Below, in pieces: positions 1 to 5,468 of a stretch of 9,083 nt of DNA (positions are counted from its first letter, which is position 1; every line of letters begins with the position of its first letter). The stretch is from Oscillospiraceae bacterium (lineage in GTDB: Bacteria; Bacillota; Clostridia; UMGS1810). The position numbers were made by a program, and so were the translations under genes. The DNA lies in the NCBI GenBank assembly GCA_022769845.1, contig JALEIO010000168.1:1-9083 (forward strand), given 5' to 3'. The notes below the pieces were generated by a model that was given only the letters and a program-made list of their open reading frames with translations, was not told the DNA's origin and searched no databases.

Positions 1-66
1 GTCGCATCGCCACGTAGGACAGCAAAAATCCTCATTGCAGCTTTGTCTGAAAAACGAAGCAAACAA
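1..66 (-). CDS. Start of an unidentified partial reading frame, cut by the window edge
   Basis: A very strong ribosome binding site on the minus strand (AAAGGAGGG, complement of 74-82) lies 7 bases before a TTG codon (66-64). From there 22 codons stay open to the window edge, reading LFASFFRQSCNEDFCCPTWR and onward, with cysteines at positions 10, 15, 16 and 21. A second TTG (62-60) opens another frame that begins LLRFSDKAAMRIFAVLRGDA and has a more ordinary protein composition, so the true frame is unclear. A TATAAT hexamer (complement of 99-104) could be a -10 element but has no convincing -35. No terminator separates this from the membrane protein gene ending at 128, so read-through from that gene is possible. 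I do not recognise the product. Confidence 0.3.
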   Translation of the reverse strand, partial: MFASFFRQSCNEDFCCPTWRCD

Positions 67-127
67 TTTATATCCCTCCTTTATCTATGGTATACTAAAT
101 TATATGTTAAAGAGGGACAAAGTGTGA

Positions 128-985
128 TTATTCGTTTGAAATATTATTTTCCTGTGTAATTTCGGTATTTTCGGTAACTTCAGTATTTTCGTTTGAATCG
201 GTATTTTCGGTAACTTCAGTATTTTCGTTTGAATCGGTATTTTTTATATCTTCATTTTCGGTATTTTCCGTATTAATGTCATTTTCGGCTATACGAACAC
301 CGCAGTAATTGCAAAATACCGCGGTATTTGCGATATGCCTTTTGCAATTAGGGCAAACTATTGTGTCATTTTCAAAGTTTTTTCCGCAGTTCTGGCAGAA
401 CTTTGAGTTTATGCCGCATTTTGCGCCGCACGCAGGACATATCTTTATACTGTCGGTATTGTTTGCCGAAGGAGCGGGCAAAGCCTTGACATTCGGCGTT
501 CTCGGAATTAAAACAATGCGCGAAATAACAGAAAATAAAATTACAAGATATGGCGATTTTGTTGCCGATACAATGCCTGATGTGCTGAAACGGAACACCA
601 TACCGTTGCTTAATTCGCTCATAAATTCAAAATTCATTGCAATAATGCCAATTATAAATGCTATTGAAAAGACAGTATTTATTGCCGCCGACACGGTATT
701 TACAATATACGAGGTTTTGGTTGACGATATTGCATATACGGCTGAAATTACCGTAAGAACAATCATAGCAAGAGCCACTGTTGACAAAACTATGGATAGA
801 ACGGCAAGCTCAAGCGAATTAAAAATTCTTGTCTGGCCGAAAAATGTGGATATTTCAAATAGTGAAAATCGGTTTTGCATACCGAAATTCACATTAAAAC
901 AAAGCCATTTTGAACAAATCAAAATCACAACTATTACGCTTGAAATTAATGATAAAATTTTTGACGTAAAACTTACTTTTTTCAT
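128..985 (-). CDS. Membrane protein with two C-terminal zinc ribbons and a repetitive acidic tail
   Basis: The 285-residue protein has four hydrophobic stretches (about 10-28, 58-86, 95-117 and 145-162), so an integral membrane protein is expected. Two short zinc ribbons follow: CPAC at 183-186 with CQNC at 197-200, and CPNC at 211-214 with CNYC at 225-228. This matches the double zinc-ribbon arrangement seen in many Firmicutes membrane proteins of unknown role. The tail (about 235-285) is rich in Asn, Glu, Thr and Asp and contains an in-frame repeat. The ATG at 985 follows an AAAGGAGTG ribosome binding site, and a good promoter lies upstream at 1017-1045. It is transcribed away from spo0A, with a Spo0A box in between, so a link to sporulation or stationary phase is possible but only inferred. 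The biochemical function is unknown. Confidence 0.8.
   Translation of the reverse strand: MKKVSFTSKILSLISSVIVVILICSKWLCFNVNFGMQNRFSLFEISTFFGQTRIFNSLELAVLSIVLSTVALAMIVLTVISAVYAISSTKTSYIVNTVSAAINTVFSIAFIIGIIAMNFEFMSELSNGMVFRFSTSGIVSATKSPYLVILFSVISRIVLIPRTPNVKALPAPSANNTDSIKICPACGAKCGINSKFCQNCGKNFENDTIVCPNCKRHIANTAVFCNYCGVRIAENDINTENTENEDIKNTDSNENTEVTENTDSNENTEVTENTEITQENNISNE
162..243. repeat. 36-bp tandem repeat, about 2.3 copies, inside the tail of the zinc-ribbon gene
   Basis: Positions 162-197 are repeated exactly at 198-233, and the match continues to 243 before it breaks. The period is 36 bases, i.e. 12 codons, so the reading frame is kept. The encoded unit is NTDSNENTEVTE. Exact identity between copies suggests recent slippage or unequal exchange. 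Shorter, imperfect relatives of the ATTTTCGGT core occur just beyond it at about 252-275. Confidence 0.9.
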
Positions 986-1016
986 ATAAATTCACTCCTT
1001 TTTACTATCTGATATT

Positions 1017-1045
1017 AGTATACAACAATCGGTTAAGATAATCAA
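1017..1045 (-). promoter_or_regulatory. Sigma-A promoter of the zinc-ribbon membrane protein gene
   Basis: On the minus strand TTGATT (complement of 1040-1045) and TATACT (complement of 1017-1022) are separated by exactly 17 bases. Transcription would start near 1010, about 25 bases before the ATG at 985. Confidence 0.65.
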
Positions 1046-1063
1046 CACAAAAAATAAACAAAT

Positions 1064-1070
1064 TTCGACA
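1064..1070 (-). promoter_or_regulatory. Candidate Spo0A box
   Basis: The minus strand reads TGTCGAA, an exact match to the known 7-base Spo0A box core, with AT-rich flanks typical of real sites. It lies 18 bases upstream of the -35 element of the zinc-ribbon gene. An imperfect copy, AGTCGAA, occurs on the plus strand at 1121-1127. A 7-mer is expected about once by chance in a window of this size on two strands, so position rather than sequence alone makes it a candidate. Confidence 0.45.
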
Positions 1071-1152
1071 CAGCTATTTTTCCAATAGGGAAAAATTTCC
1101 AAAAAATTGCAATCGAAAAAAGTCGAAACTTCTTATTTTTGAATTTTATGGT

Positions 1153-1181
1153 AAAAATTGGATATAAAGTGTCCAATTTTT
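1153..1181. repeat. Perfect 10-bp inverted repeat in the spo0A upstream region
   Basis: AAAAATTGGA (1153-1162) and its exact reverse complement TCCAATTTTT (1172-1181) flank a 9-base spacer. It could be an operator for a dimeric regulator or a weak AT-rich hairpin. It lies about 105 bases upstream of the spo0A -35 element. Confidence 0.6.
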
Positions 1182-1285
1182 CATACAATTATATTAAATA
1201 ACTTAAAAAATCAGCAACCTCTATTTCTAATTATTGTAAAAATTGTAAATATTTGTAAAAGTTTAGGTTAAATAAACCGTTGTTA

Positions 1286-1314
1286 TTGTAAAAAAAACTT
1301 GAGAATTATATAAT
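1286..1314 (+). promoter_or_regulatory. Sigma-A promoter of spo0A
   Basis: TTGTAA (1286-1291) and a perfect TATAAT (1309-1314) have a 17-base spacer. The start would be near 1321, giving a leader of about 29 bases. No convincing sigma-H promoter (AGGA-type -35 with a GAAT-type -10 at proper spacing) was found by eye. Confidence 0.7.
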
Positions 1315-1349
1315 TGAATTACAAAAAAGAAATTTTGGAGGGAAAACTT

Positions 1350-2135
1350 ATGAATAATAAGGTAAGAGTGGTTGTTGCAGATGATAATAAGGAATTTTGC
1401 AGAACGATGAGAGAATATTTTGCTGCTTGCGAGGATATTGAGTTAATCGGTGTTGCATTTGACGGAAAAGAGGCGTATGAAATGGTGCTTCAAACCAAGC
1501 CGGATGTGCTGCTTACCGACGTTGTTATGCCAAATCTCGACGGACTCGGTGTTTTAAGCAAAATTAACAACTCGCCGGAGCTGGCAAAAAAACCGAACGT
1601 TATTGTAATTTCGGCAATAGGAAATGACAAAATTATACGAAGCGCGATGAATCTCGGCGCAAAATATTACATAATAAAACCGGCAGACCTTTCGGTTATT
1701 GCCGATAGGGTGAGAGAATTTAAAGAAAATATGTCGATGTTTAAATCGGTGAAAATTCCGAATAAATCGCAGGACGGCTCTTTTGATCTTGAAATGGGCG
1801 TTACGGCTATTATCCAAAAAATCGGCGTTCCTGCGCATATTAAGGGATATCAGTATATGCGCGACGCAATAATTATGGTAATTAAAGATATGGATGCTAT
1901 AAATTCGGTTACTAAAATTTTATATCCGACAGTTGCGAAAAAATACAACACCACTTCGTCGAGAGTGGAGAGGGCAATCCGTCATGCCATTGAGGTTGCG
2001 TGGGACAGAGGCGACCCCGAAGTTTTGGATGAAATGTTTGGCTACACCATTTTAAGCAGCAAGGGCAAGCCGACAAATTCTGAATTTATCGCAATGATTT
2101 CCGATAAGCTTCGTCTTGAGCTTAAAAGCGCATAA
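1350..2135 (+). CDS. spo0A: Sporulation master response regulator Spo0A
   Basis: Spo0A is the phosphorylation-controlled transcription factor that commits Firmicutes cells to sporulation and binds DNA as a dimer. The 261-residue product has an N-terminal receiver domain (about 4-120) with the acidic pair D11-D12, phospho-acceptor D57 in the LLTDVVMP context, switch residue S88 and conserved K110. The C-terminal DNA-binding domain (about 155-261) carries the near-invariant IGVPAHIKGY, SRVERAIRHAIEVAW and KPTNSEFIAM segments, which identify Spo0A rather than a generic response regulator. Length is close to the 267 residues of the Bacillus subtilis protein. The ATG at 1350 is preceded by GGAGGG (1337-1342) at 7 bases; an upstream in-frame TTG at 1314 overlaps the -10 element and is rejected. 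The gene stands alone between its promoter and a strong terminator. Unusually, spoIVB is not immediately upstream. Confidence 0.97.
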   Translation: MNNKVRVVVADDNKEFCRTMREYFAACEDIELIGVAFDGKEAYEMVLQTKPDVLLTDVVMPNLDGLGVLSKINNSPELAKKPNVIVISAIGNDKIIRSAMNLGAKYYIIKPADLSVIADRVREFKENMSMFKSVKIPNKSQDGSFDLEMGVTAIIQKIGVPAHIKGYQYMRDAIIMVIKDMDAINSVTKILYPTVAKKYNTTSSRVERAIRHAIEVAWDRGDPEVLDEMFGYTILSSKGKPTNSEFIAMISDKLRLELKSA

Positions 2136-2177
2136 CAATGCTTTGTTCCTTTATGCTTAATCTTCCTTATACTATAT

Positions 2178-2228
2178 AAAAAGCAAAAACCCGAACGAAT
2201 AATATTTTCGATCGGGTTTTCGCTTTTT
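2178..2228 (+). terminator. Strong rho-independent terminator after spo0A, probably two-way
   Basis: AAAACCCGA (2186-2194) pairs with TCGGGTTTT (2212-2220). After one mismatch, AAAAAGC (2178-2184) pairs with GCTTTTT (2222-2228). An inner CGAA/TTCG pair shortens the loop. A-rich and T-rich flanks let it work in both directions, between convergent spo0A and the MATE gene. Confidence 0.85.
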
Positions 2229-2255
2229 GTCTGCTGAAAATATAAAACCAAAAAT

Positions 2256-2281
2256 AAACGGGCATATATCACTGCCCGTTT
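2256..2281 (-). terminator. Terminator overlapping the stop codon of the MATE gene
   Basis: AAACGGGCA (2256-2264) and TGCCCGTTT (2273-2281) form a 9-bp stem with an 8-base loop. On the minus strand it is followed by a T-rich stretch (ATTTTTGG). The TGA stop of the MATE gene lies in the loop, so the last few codons form one arm. Confidence 0.7.
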
Positions 2282-3645
2282 GCCAAACCTTTTTTTTCGA
2301 TTTTTCTTATTTTTATAAGACACACAATGCTCAATACAAGAGCGGTTGCAAACCAGCTTACGGGATATACCGCAACGAGCATTGCAAAGGTGTGAAATTT
2401 TTTAAACACTGTATTAATCCATAAAATACGAAGTCCGCACGCGCCTGCCATAGAAATTATTGCAGGCTCGAGAGAATATCCGAGTCCGCGCAGACAGCTT
2501 GAAGAATTGTCCATAATTCCGCATAAAAAGTGTGTTCCCGCAACAACAATCAAACGCTGTGAAGCAATTTTCACAATTTCAGCGTCGCTTGTATAAATTC
2601 CGAGCAGCGGATTTCTGAAAAGTATAAAAATCGTGCAAAGCGTGAGTGCCGAAATTACGCTTAATGATGTTGAAATACGCAATACTTTTTTGCAGCGCTT
2701 TATATTTCCGGCACCGTAGTTTTGGCTGACAAAGGTAACGGTTGCCTGAGCGAATGAGTTGGACAGAAAATATATAAGGTTTTCGTAATTCTGCGATGTT
2801 GCCGACGCCGATACAATATCGGTATTGAGCGAATTAAGGCCCGACAGCACGCTGACGTTTGAAATTGAAAAAACCATACCCTGCAAGCCCGCAGGCATTC
2901 CAACCCTTACAATTTCGCGAAAAATTTTCTTGTTGATTTTAAGGTTTTTAAGACAAATTTTTATTGCGCCCTCTTCTTTTGTAAGCGAGCGAAGCATTAA
3001 AATTGAGCTTACAGCGTTTGAAATTACCGTTGCAGTGCCGACTCCGGCAACTCCCATTTTAAACACAATTACAAAAAACATATTGAGAACAACGTTTATT
3101 ATTCCTGATGCAAAAAGGTACATAAGCGGTTTTCTCGTATCGCCCTTGCTGCGGAAAATAGCCGCGCAGAAGTTATAAAGCATCATAAACGGCATCCCGC
3201 AAAAATAAATTCGCAAATATACAACCGCAAGGTCAATAACATCACCGGGAGTGCCGATAAAATTAAGAATTATCGGCGAAAGAAAAAATCCGAGCAGCAT
3301 TATGATAAATCCGCTGATTACCGACACCAAAATTGCCGTGTGCGCCGTGTCGTTTGCTCTTTTTTCATCACCGCTGCCTATGTAGCGTGCAATAACAACG
3401 TTTGCGCCGATTGACATTCCGACAAAAAAATTAACAAGAAGGTTTATTACAGGCCCGTTGCTGCCAACTGCCGCGAGCGCTTGTTTTCCTGTAAATTTGC
3501 CCACAACAGCAACGTCTGCCGAGTTGAAAAGCTGCTGAAGCATACTGCTTGCCGCAAGAGGAAGCGCAAACATAAGTATTTTATCCCAGAGAGAACCCGA
3601 AAGCATACTTGCATTTTTTTCAGCTCTGCCTTTTATATAATTCAT
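2269..3645 (-). CDS. MATE-family multidrug/cation antiporter
   Basis: This is a 458-residue polytopic membrane protein, the usual length for a 12-helix MATE transporter, which exports drugs or metabolites across the cytoplasmic membrane in exchange for Na+ or H+. The N-terminal half begins with the typical GSLWDKILMFALPLAASSML stretch and continues with LFNSADVAVVGKF and ALAAVGSNGPV; the second half repeats the architecture from GMPAGLQGMVFSISNV onward. Both MatE domains are therefore present (roughly 20-180 and 245-405) and the frame is intact. The ATG at 3645 has AAAGGA (3655-3660) at 9 bases; an in-frame TTG at 3693 falls inside the promoter spacer and is rejected. It is a single-gene unit with its own promoter (3682-3710) and terminator (2256-2281). 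It is divergent from an XRE-type regulator, so control by that neighbour is plausible. The substrate cannot be told from sequence. Confidence 0.92.
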   Translation of the reverse strand: MNYIKGRAEKNASMLSGSLWDKILMFALPLAASSMLQQLFNSADVAVVGKFTGKQALAAVGSNGPVINLLVNFFVGMSIGANVVIARYIGSGDEKRANDTAHTAILVSVISGFIIMLLGFFLSPIILNFIGTPGDVIDLAVVYLRIYFCGMPFMMLYNFCAAIFRSKGDTRKPLMYLFASGIINVVLNMFFVIVFKMGVAGVGTATVISNAVSSILMLRSLTKEEGAIKICLKNLKINKKIFREIVRVGMPAGLQGMVFSISNVSVLSGLNSLNTDIVSASATSQNYENLIYFLSNSFAQATVTFVSQNYGAGNIKRCKKVLRISTSLSVISALTLCTIFILFRNPLLGIYTSDAEIVKIASQRLIVVAGTHFLCGIMDNSSSCLRGLGYSLEPAIISMAGACGLRILWINTVFKKFHTFAMLVAVYPVSWFATALVLSIVCLIKIRKIEKKGLANGQ

Positions 3646-3681
3646 TTTTACATATCCTTTACATAAATTTTCATTGTGAAT

Positions 3682-3710
3682 ATGATAACCCAACGGCGCA
3701 AAAATGTCAA
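3682..3710 (-). promoter_or_regulatory. Sigma-A promoter of the MATE gene
   Basis: A perfect -35 TTGACA (complement of 3705-3710) and a -10 TATCAT (complement of 3682-3687) are separated by 17 bases. Transcription would start near 3675, about 30 bases before the ATG. Confidence 0.8.
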
Positions 3711-3770
3711 CCTTTTGGCAAAAAAAACAAAAAATTCTTTATTAAATTAAAAAAACTCAAAAAAAGTTCC

Positions 3771-3800
3771 CATTTTAAAGCGGTTTGATGTCATTTTAAA
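3771..3800. repeat. Direct repeat CATTTTAAA, 21 bp apart, just upstream of the XRE promoter
   Basis: CATTTTAAA occurs at 3771-3779 and again at 3792-3800. The 21-bp spacing is two helical turns, so both copies face the same side of DNA. The second copy ends 2 bases before the -35 of the regulator gene, making this a candidate binding site. Confidence 0.5.
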
Positions 3801-3802
3801 TC

Positions 3803-3831
3803 TTGACTTTTTATATTTGAGATAATATAAT
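3803..3831 (+). promoter_or_regulatory. Sigma-A promoter of the XRE regulator gene
   Basis: TTGACT (3803-3808) and a perfect TATAAT (3826-3831) are spaced by 17 bases. The predicted start is near 3838, about 40 bases before the ATG. Confidence 0.82.
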
Positions 3832-3877
3832 TTAATTGTAAAATCACTACAAATTATACTATGAAAGGAACACTTTT

Positions 3878-4567
3878 ATGCTCGACGATAACAGAAGCTT
3901 TGGCGACAGAATTGCTGAACTGCGGCATAAAAAAGGATTTTCGCAGTCAACTCTTGCAGAAATTATAGGAGTTGGAAAAAGCACTGTTTCAAACTACGAA
4001 ACGGGCTATTGTCCGCCCAATCCCGACATTGCAGTATCAATAGCGGAAGCGCTGGATACCACACCGGAATATCTTCTTACGGGCGATGAGACGCCCAATC
4101 TTTCCGACCCGGTTTTAAATTATTCGCGCGTCACAAAAATTCCTATTTACAACAGTAAAAATTACGGCGATATTATGTCGCTTAATACTGAAGAAGCAAA
4201 GGATTTTATGGAAATTCCCGATTTTTTCAGTGCGCGCTGCAAAAGGTGCCTTGCCATTTATGCACCTGATAATTATATGGACGGCGCAAACATTCACAAG
4301 GGCAATTTGGTTGTGGTTGAGTGGACGAGCATTTCGCTGTGCGATGATGTTGAGGTTATGAAAAAAAGAATTTCCGAGGAATTTGAAAACGGAAAAATTT
4401 ACGCTTTTGAGCTTGATAAAAAATTATATATACGAAGGCTTTTTGACAGAATGGGTGCATTTTCGGCTGTGACCGACAGCCTTCTTTATCAAAATCGCCC
4501 CAAAGTGATTGCATATGACAAAATAAGACTTATCGGAAAGTGTATCGGCGCGGTTATAACGCTTTAA
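3878..4567 (+). CDS. XRE/Cro-family regulator with a degenerate S24 (LexA/CI-like) C-terminal domain
   Basis: Residues about 8-68 form a helix-turn-helix of the XRE type, with recognition region IIGVGKSTVSNYETGYCPPN and the closing LAEALD..PEYLLTG-like end (IAEALDTTPEYLLTGD). The rest (about 85-229) resembles the S24 signal-peptidase fold of LexA and CI repressors: YAPDNYMDGANIHKGNLVVV corresponds to the region around the catalytic serine, and KKLYIRRLF to that around the catalytic lysine. The serine expected just before M134 is Tyr, and the lysine position is Arg186, so self-cleavage looks impossible and the domain may serve dimerisation or ligand sensing. That reading rests on motif alignment by eye. 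The ATG has AAAGGAA (3864-3870) at 7 bases. It is a single-gene unit, divergent from the MATE gene, which is its most obvious candidate target besides itself. Confidence 0.85.
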   Translation: MLDDNRSFGDRIAELRHKKGFSQSTLAEIIGVGKSTVSNYETGYCPPNPDIAVSIAEALDTTPEYLLTGDETPNLSDPVLNYSRVTKIPIYNSKNYGDIMSLNTEEAKDFMEIPDFFSARCKRCLAIYAPDNYMDGANIHKGNLVVVEWTSISLCDDVEVMKKRISEEFENGKIYAFELDKKLYIRRLFDRMGAFSAVTDSLLYQNRPKVIAYDKIRLIGKCIGAVITL

Positions 4568-4600
4568 AAATCGGCACTGCTTAAGGCTGTGCCGATTTTT
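4566..4600 (+). terminator. Rho-independent terminator of the XRE regulator gene
   Basis: AAAAATCGGCAC (4566-4577) and GTGCCGATTTTT (4589-4600) form a perfect 12-bp stem with an 11-base loop, starting inside the TAA stop codon. A T-rich tract follows. It could act in both directions. Confidence 0.9.
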
Positions 4601-4621
4601 ATGTTTTTTATAACATAGGAA

Positions 4622-4644
4622 ATTGCGCGCGAGAAGTGCGCAAT
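4622..4644. repeat. Small inverted repeat next to the ABC operon terminator
   Basis: ATTGCGC (4622-4628) and GCGCAAT (4638-4644) form a 7-bp stem with a 9-base loop. There is no T tract next to it, so it is not a standard terminator. It lies between the two terminators of the convergent regulator and ABC genes. Confidence 0.5.
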
Positions 4645-4655
4645 CAGCTTGTTTC

Positions 4656-4721
4656 AAAAAAGCGAACCATTCTGCCCCCAAGATTTGGGGTTAGGGGGCT
4701 GAGGCGTTTTAACGCTTTTTT
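4656..4721 (-). terminator. Branched terminator-like element ending the ABC operon
   Basis: Outer arms AAAAAAGCG (4656-4664) and CGCTTTTTT (4713-4721) are exact reverse complements. Between them the GCCCCC (4674-4679)/GGGGGC (4694-4699) stem competes with a CCCCAA (4676-4681)/TTGGGG (4685-4690) hairpin, and GCGTT/AACGC (4704-4715) is a further small stem. The minus-strand transcript of the ABC operon would close the outer stem with a U tract, so termination is the simplest role. It overlaps the TAA of the ATPase gene. Confidence 0.55.
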
Positions 4722-5466
4722 ATCGCAAAACACGTTCCAAAAATTTTATTGTGCGCTCGTTTTTCGGATTTTCCAAAACGTCTTTGGGGTTTCCTTGCTC
4801 TACAATAACGCCTCCGTCAATAAACACCACGCGCGTTGCAACTTCCTTTGCAAAGGCAATTTCGTGCGTTACAACAATCATTGTCATTTTTTCGTCGGCG
4901 AGCTTTTTCATAACGTTCAAAACCTCGCCTGTAAGCTCGGGGTCGAGCGCGCTTGTCGGTTCGTCAAACAGCATAAGCTTGGGGTTCATTGCAAGTGCGC
5001 GCGCGATTGCAACCCTTTGCTGCTGACCGCCCGAAAGATTGCAGGGATATTCGTTTGCTTTTTCGGAAAGCCCTACGTCTTTAAGAAGCTGAAGGGCTGT
5101 TTTTTTCGCTTCTTCTTTAGAAATTTTATTTACAATAACAGGCGCTTCGATTACGTTCTCAATAACGCTTTTATGCGGAAAAAGGTTAAACTGCTGAAAA
5201 ACCATTCCCATTTTGCTGATAATGGGGCGAAGCTCTTTGTCCTTTTTGTATTTTCCGTTTTCTGCTATAATTTCACCGTCAAATTCAATGCTGCCGTCAT
5301 TAATGGTTTCAAGCTTGTTAAGGCAGCGCAAAAAAGTGCTTTTACCCGAGCCCGACGGACCGATAACAGCTATTGTTTCGCCTTTTTCGACGCTTAAATC
5401 AATACCCTTTAAAACCTCAAAATTTCCAAAGCTTTTTTTAATTTTTTCCGCTTTTAAAATAGACAT
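4720..5466 (-). CDS. Polar amino acid ABC transporter, ATP-binding subunit (GlnQ-like)
   Basis: The 248-residue protein is the cytoplasmic ATPase that drives the adjacent permease. All nucleotide-binding motifs are intact: Walker A GPSGSGKS (36-43), the Q-loop in MVFQQFNLFPH (88-98), signature LSGGQQQR (144-151), Walker B LMLFDEP (164-170), D-loop SALD (172-175) and switch H201. The FQQFNLFPH and LRCLNKLE wording is typical of the glutamine/histidine-type family (GlnQ, HisP, ArtP). The start is taken as the ATG at 5466, which has AGAGG (5473-5477) at 6 bases or so. An in-frame TTG two codons upstream has no room for a ribosome binding site. Only 2 bases separate it from the permease stop codon, so the two are translated together. 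It is the last gene of the operon. The exact amino acid carried is not determined. Confidence 0.95.
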   Translation of the reverse strand: MSILKAEKIKKSFGNFEVLKGIDLSVEKGETIAVIGPSGSGKSTFLRCLNKLETINDGSIEFDGEIIAENGKYKKDKELRPIISKMGMVFQQFNLFPHKSVIENVIEAPVIVNKISKEEAKKTALQLLKDVGLSEKANEYPCNLSGGQQQRVAIARALAMNPKLMLFDEPTSALDPELTGEVLNVMKKLADEKMTMIVVTHEIAFAKEVATRVVFIDGGVIVEQGNPKDVLENPKNERTIKFLERVLR

Positions 5467-5468
5467 AA

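Larger units (their letters stand above)
990..1349. other. 360-bp divergent intergenic region between the zinc-ribbon gene and spo0A
   Basis: No gene is seen here; it is strongly AT-rich. From left to right it holds the zinc-ribbon gene's ribosome binding site and promoter, a perfect Spo0A box (1064-1070), a GGAAA/TTTCC inverted repeat (1089-1100), an imperfect Spo0A box (1121-1127), a 10-bp inverted repeat (1153-1181), three TTGTAAA direct repeats (1234-1259), the spo0A promoter (1286-1314) and the spo0A ribosome binding site (1337-1342). Confidence 0.7.

Noticed and set aside
162..243. CRISPR-like 36-bp repeats
   Set aside because: The copies are directly adjacent with no spacers and lie in frame inside a coding gene.
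309..989. Plus-strand 226-codon open frame opposite the zinc-ribbon gene
   Set aside because: It has no ribosome binding site, and the minus-strand protein has recognisable zinc ribbons, membrane helices, a promoter and a ribosome binding site.
4636..5397. Plus-strand 253-codon open frame opposite the ABC ATPase
   Set aside because: The minus strand encodes a complete ATPase with every motif. The opposing frame is rich in Phe, Asn, His and Cys in a way typical of antisense translation.
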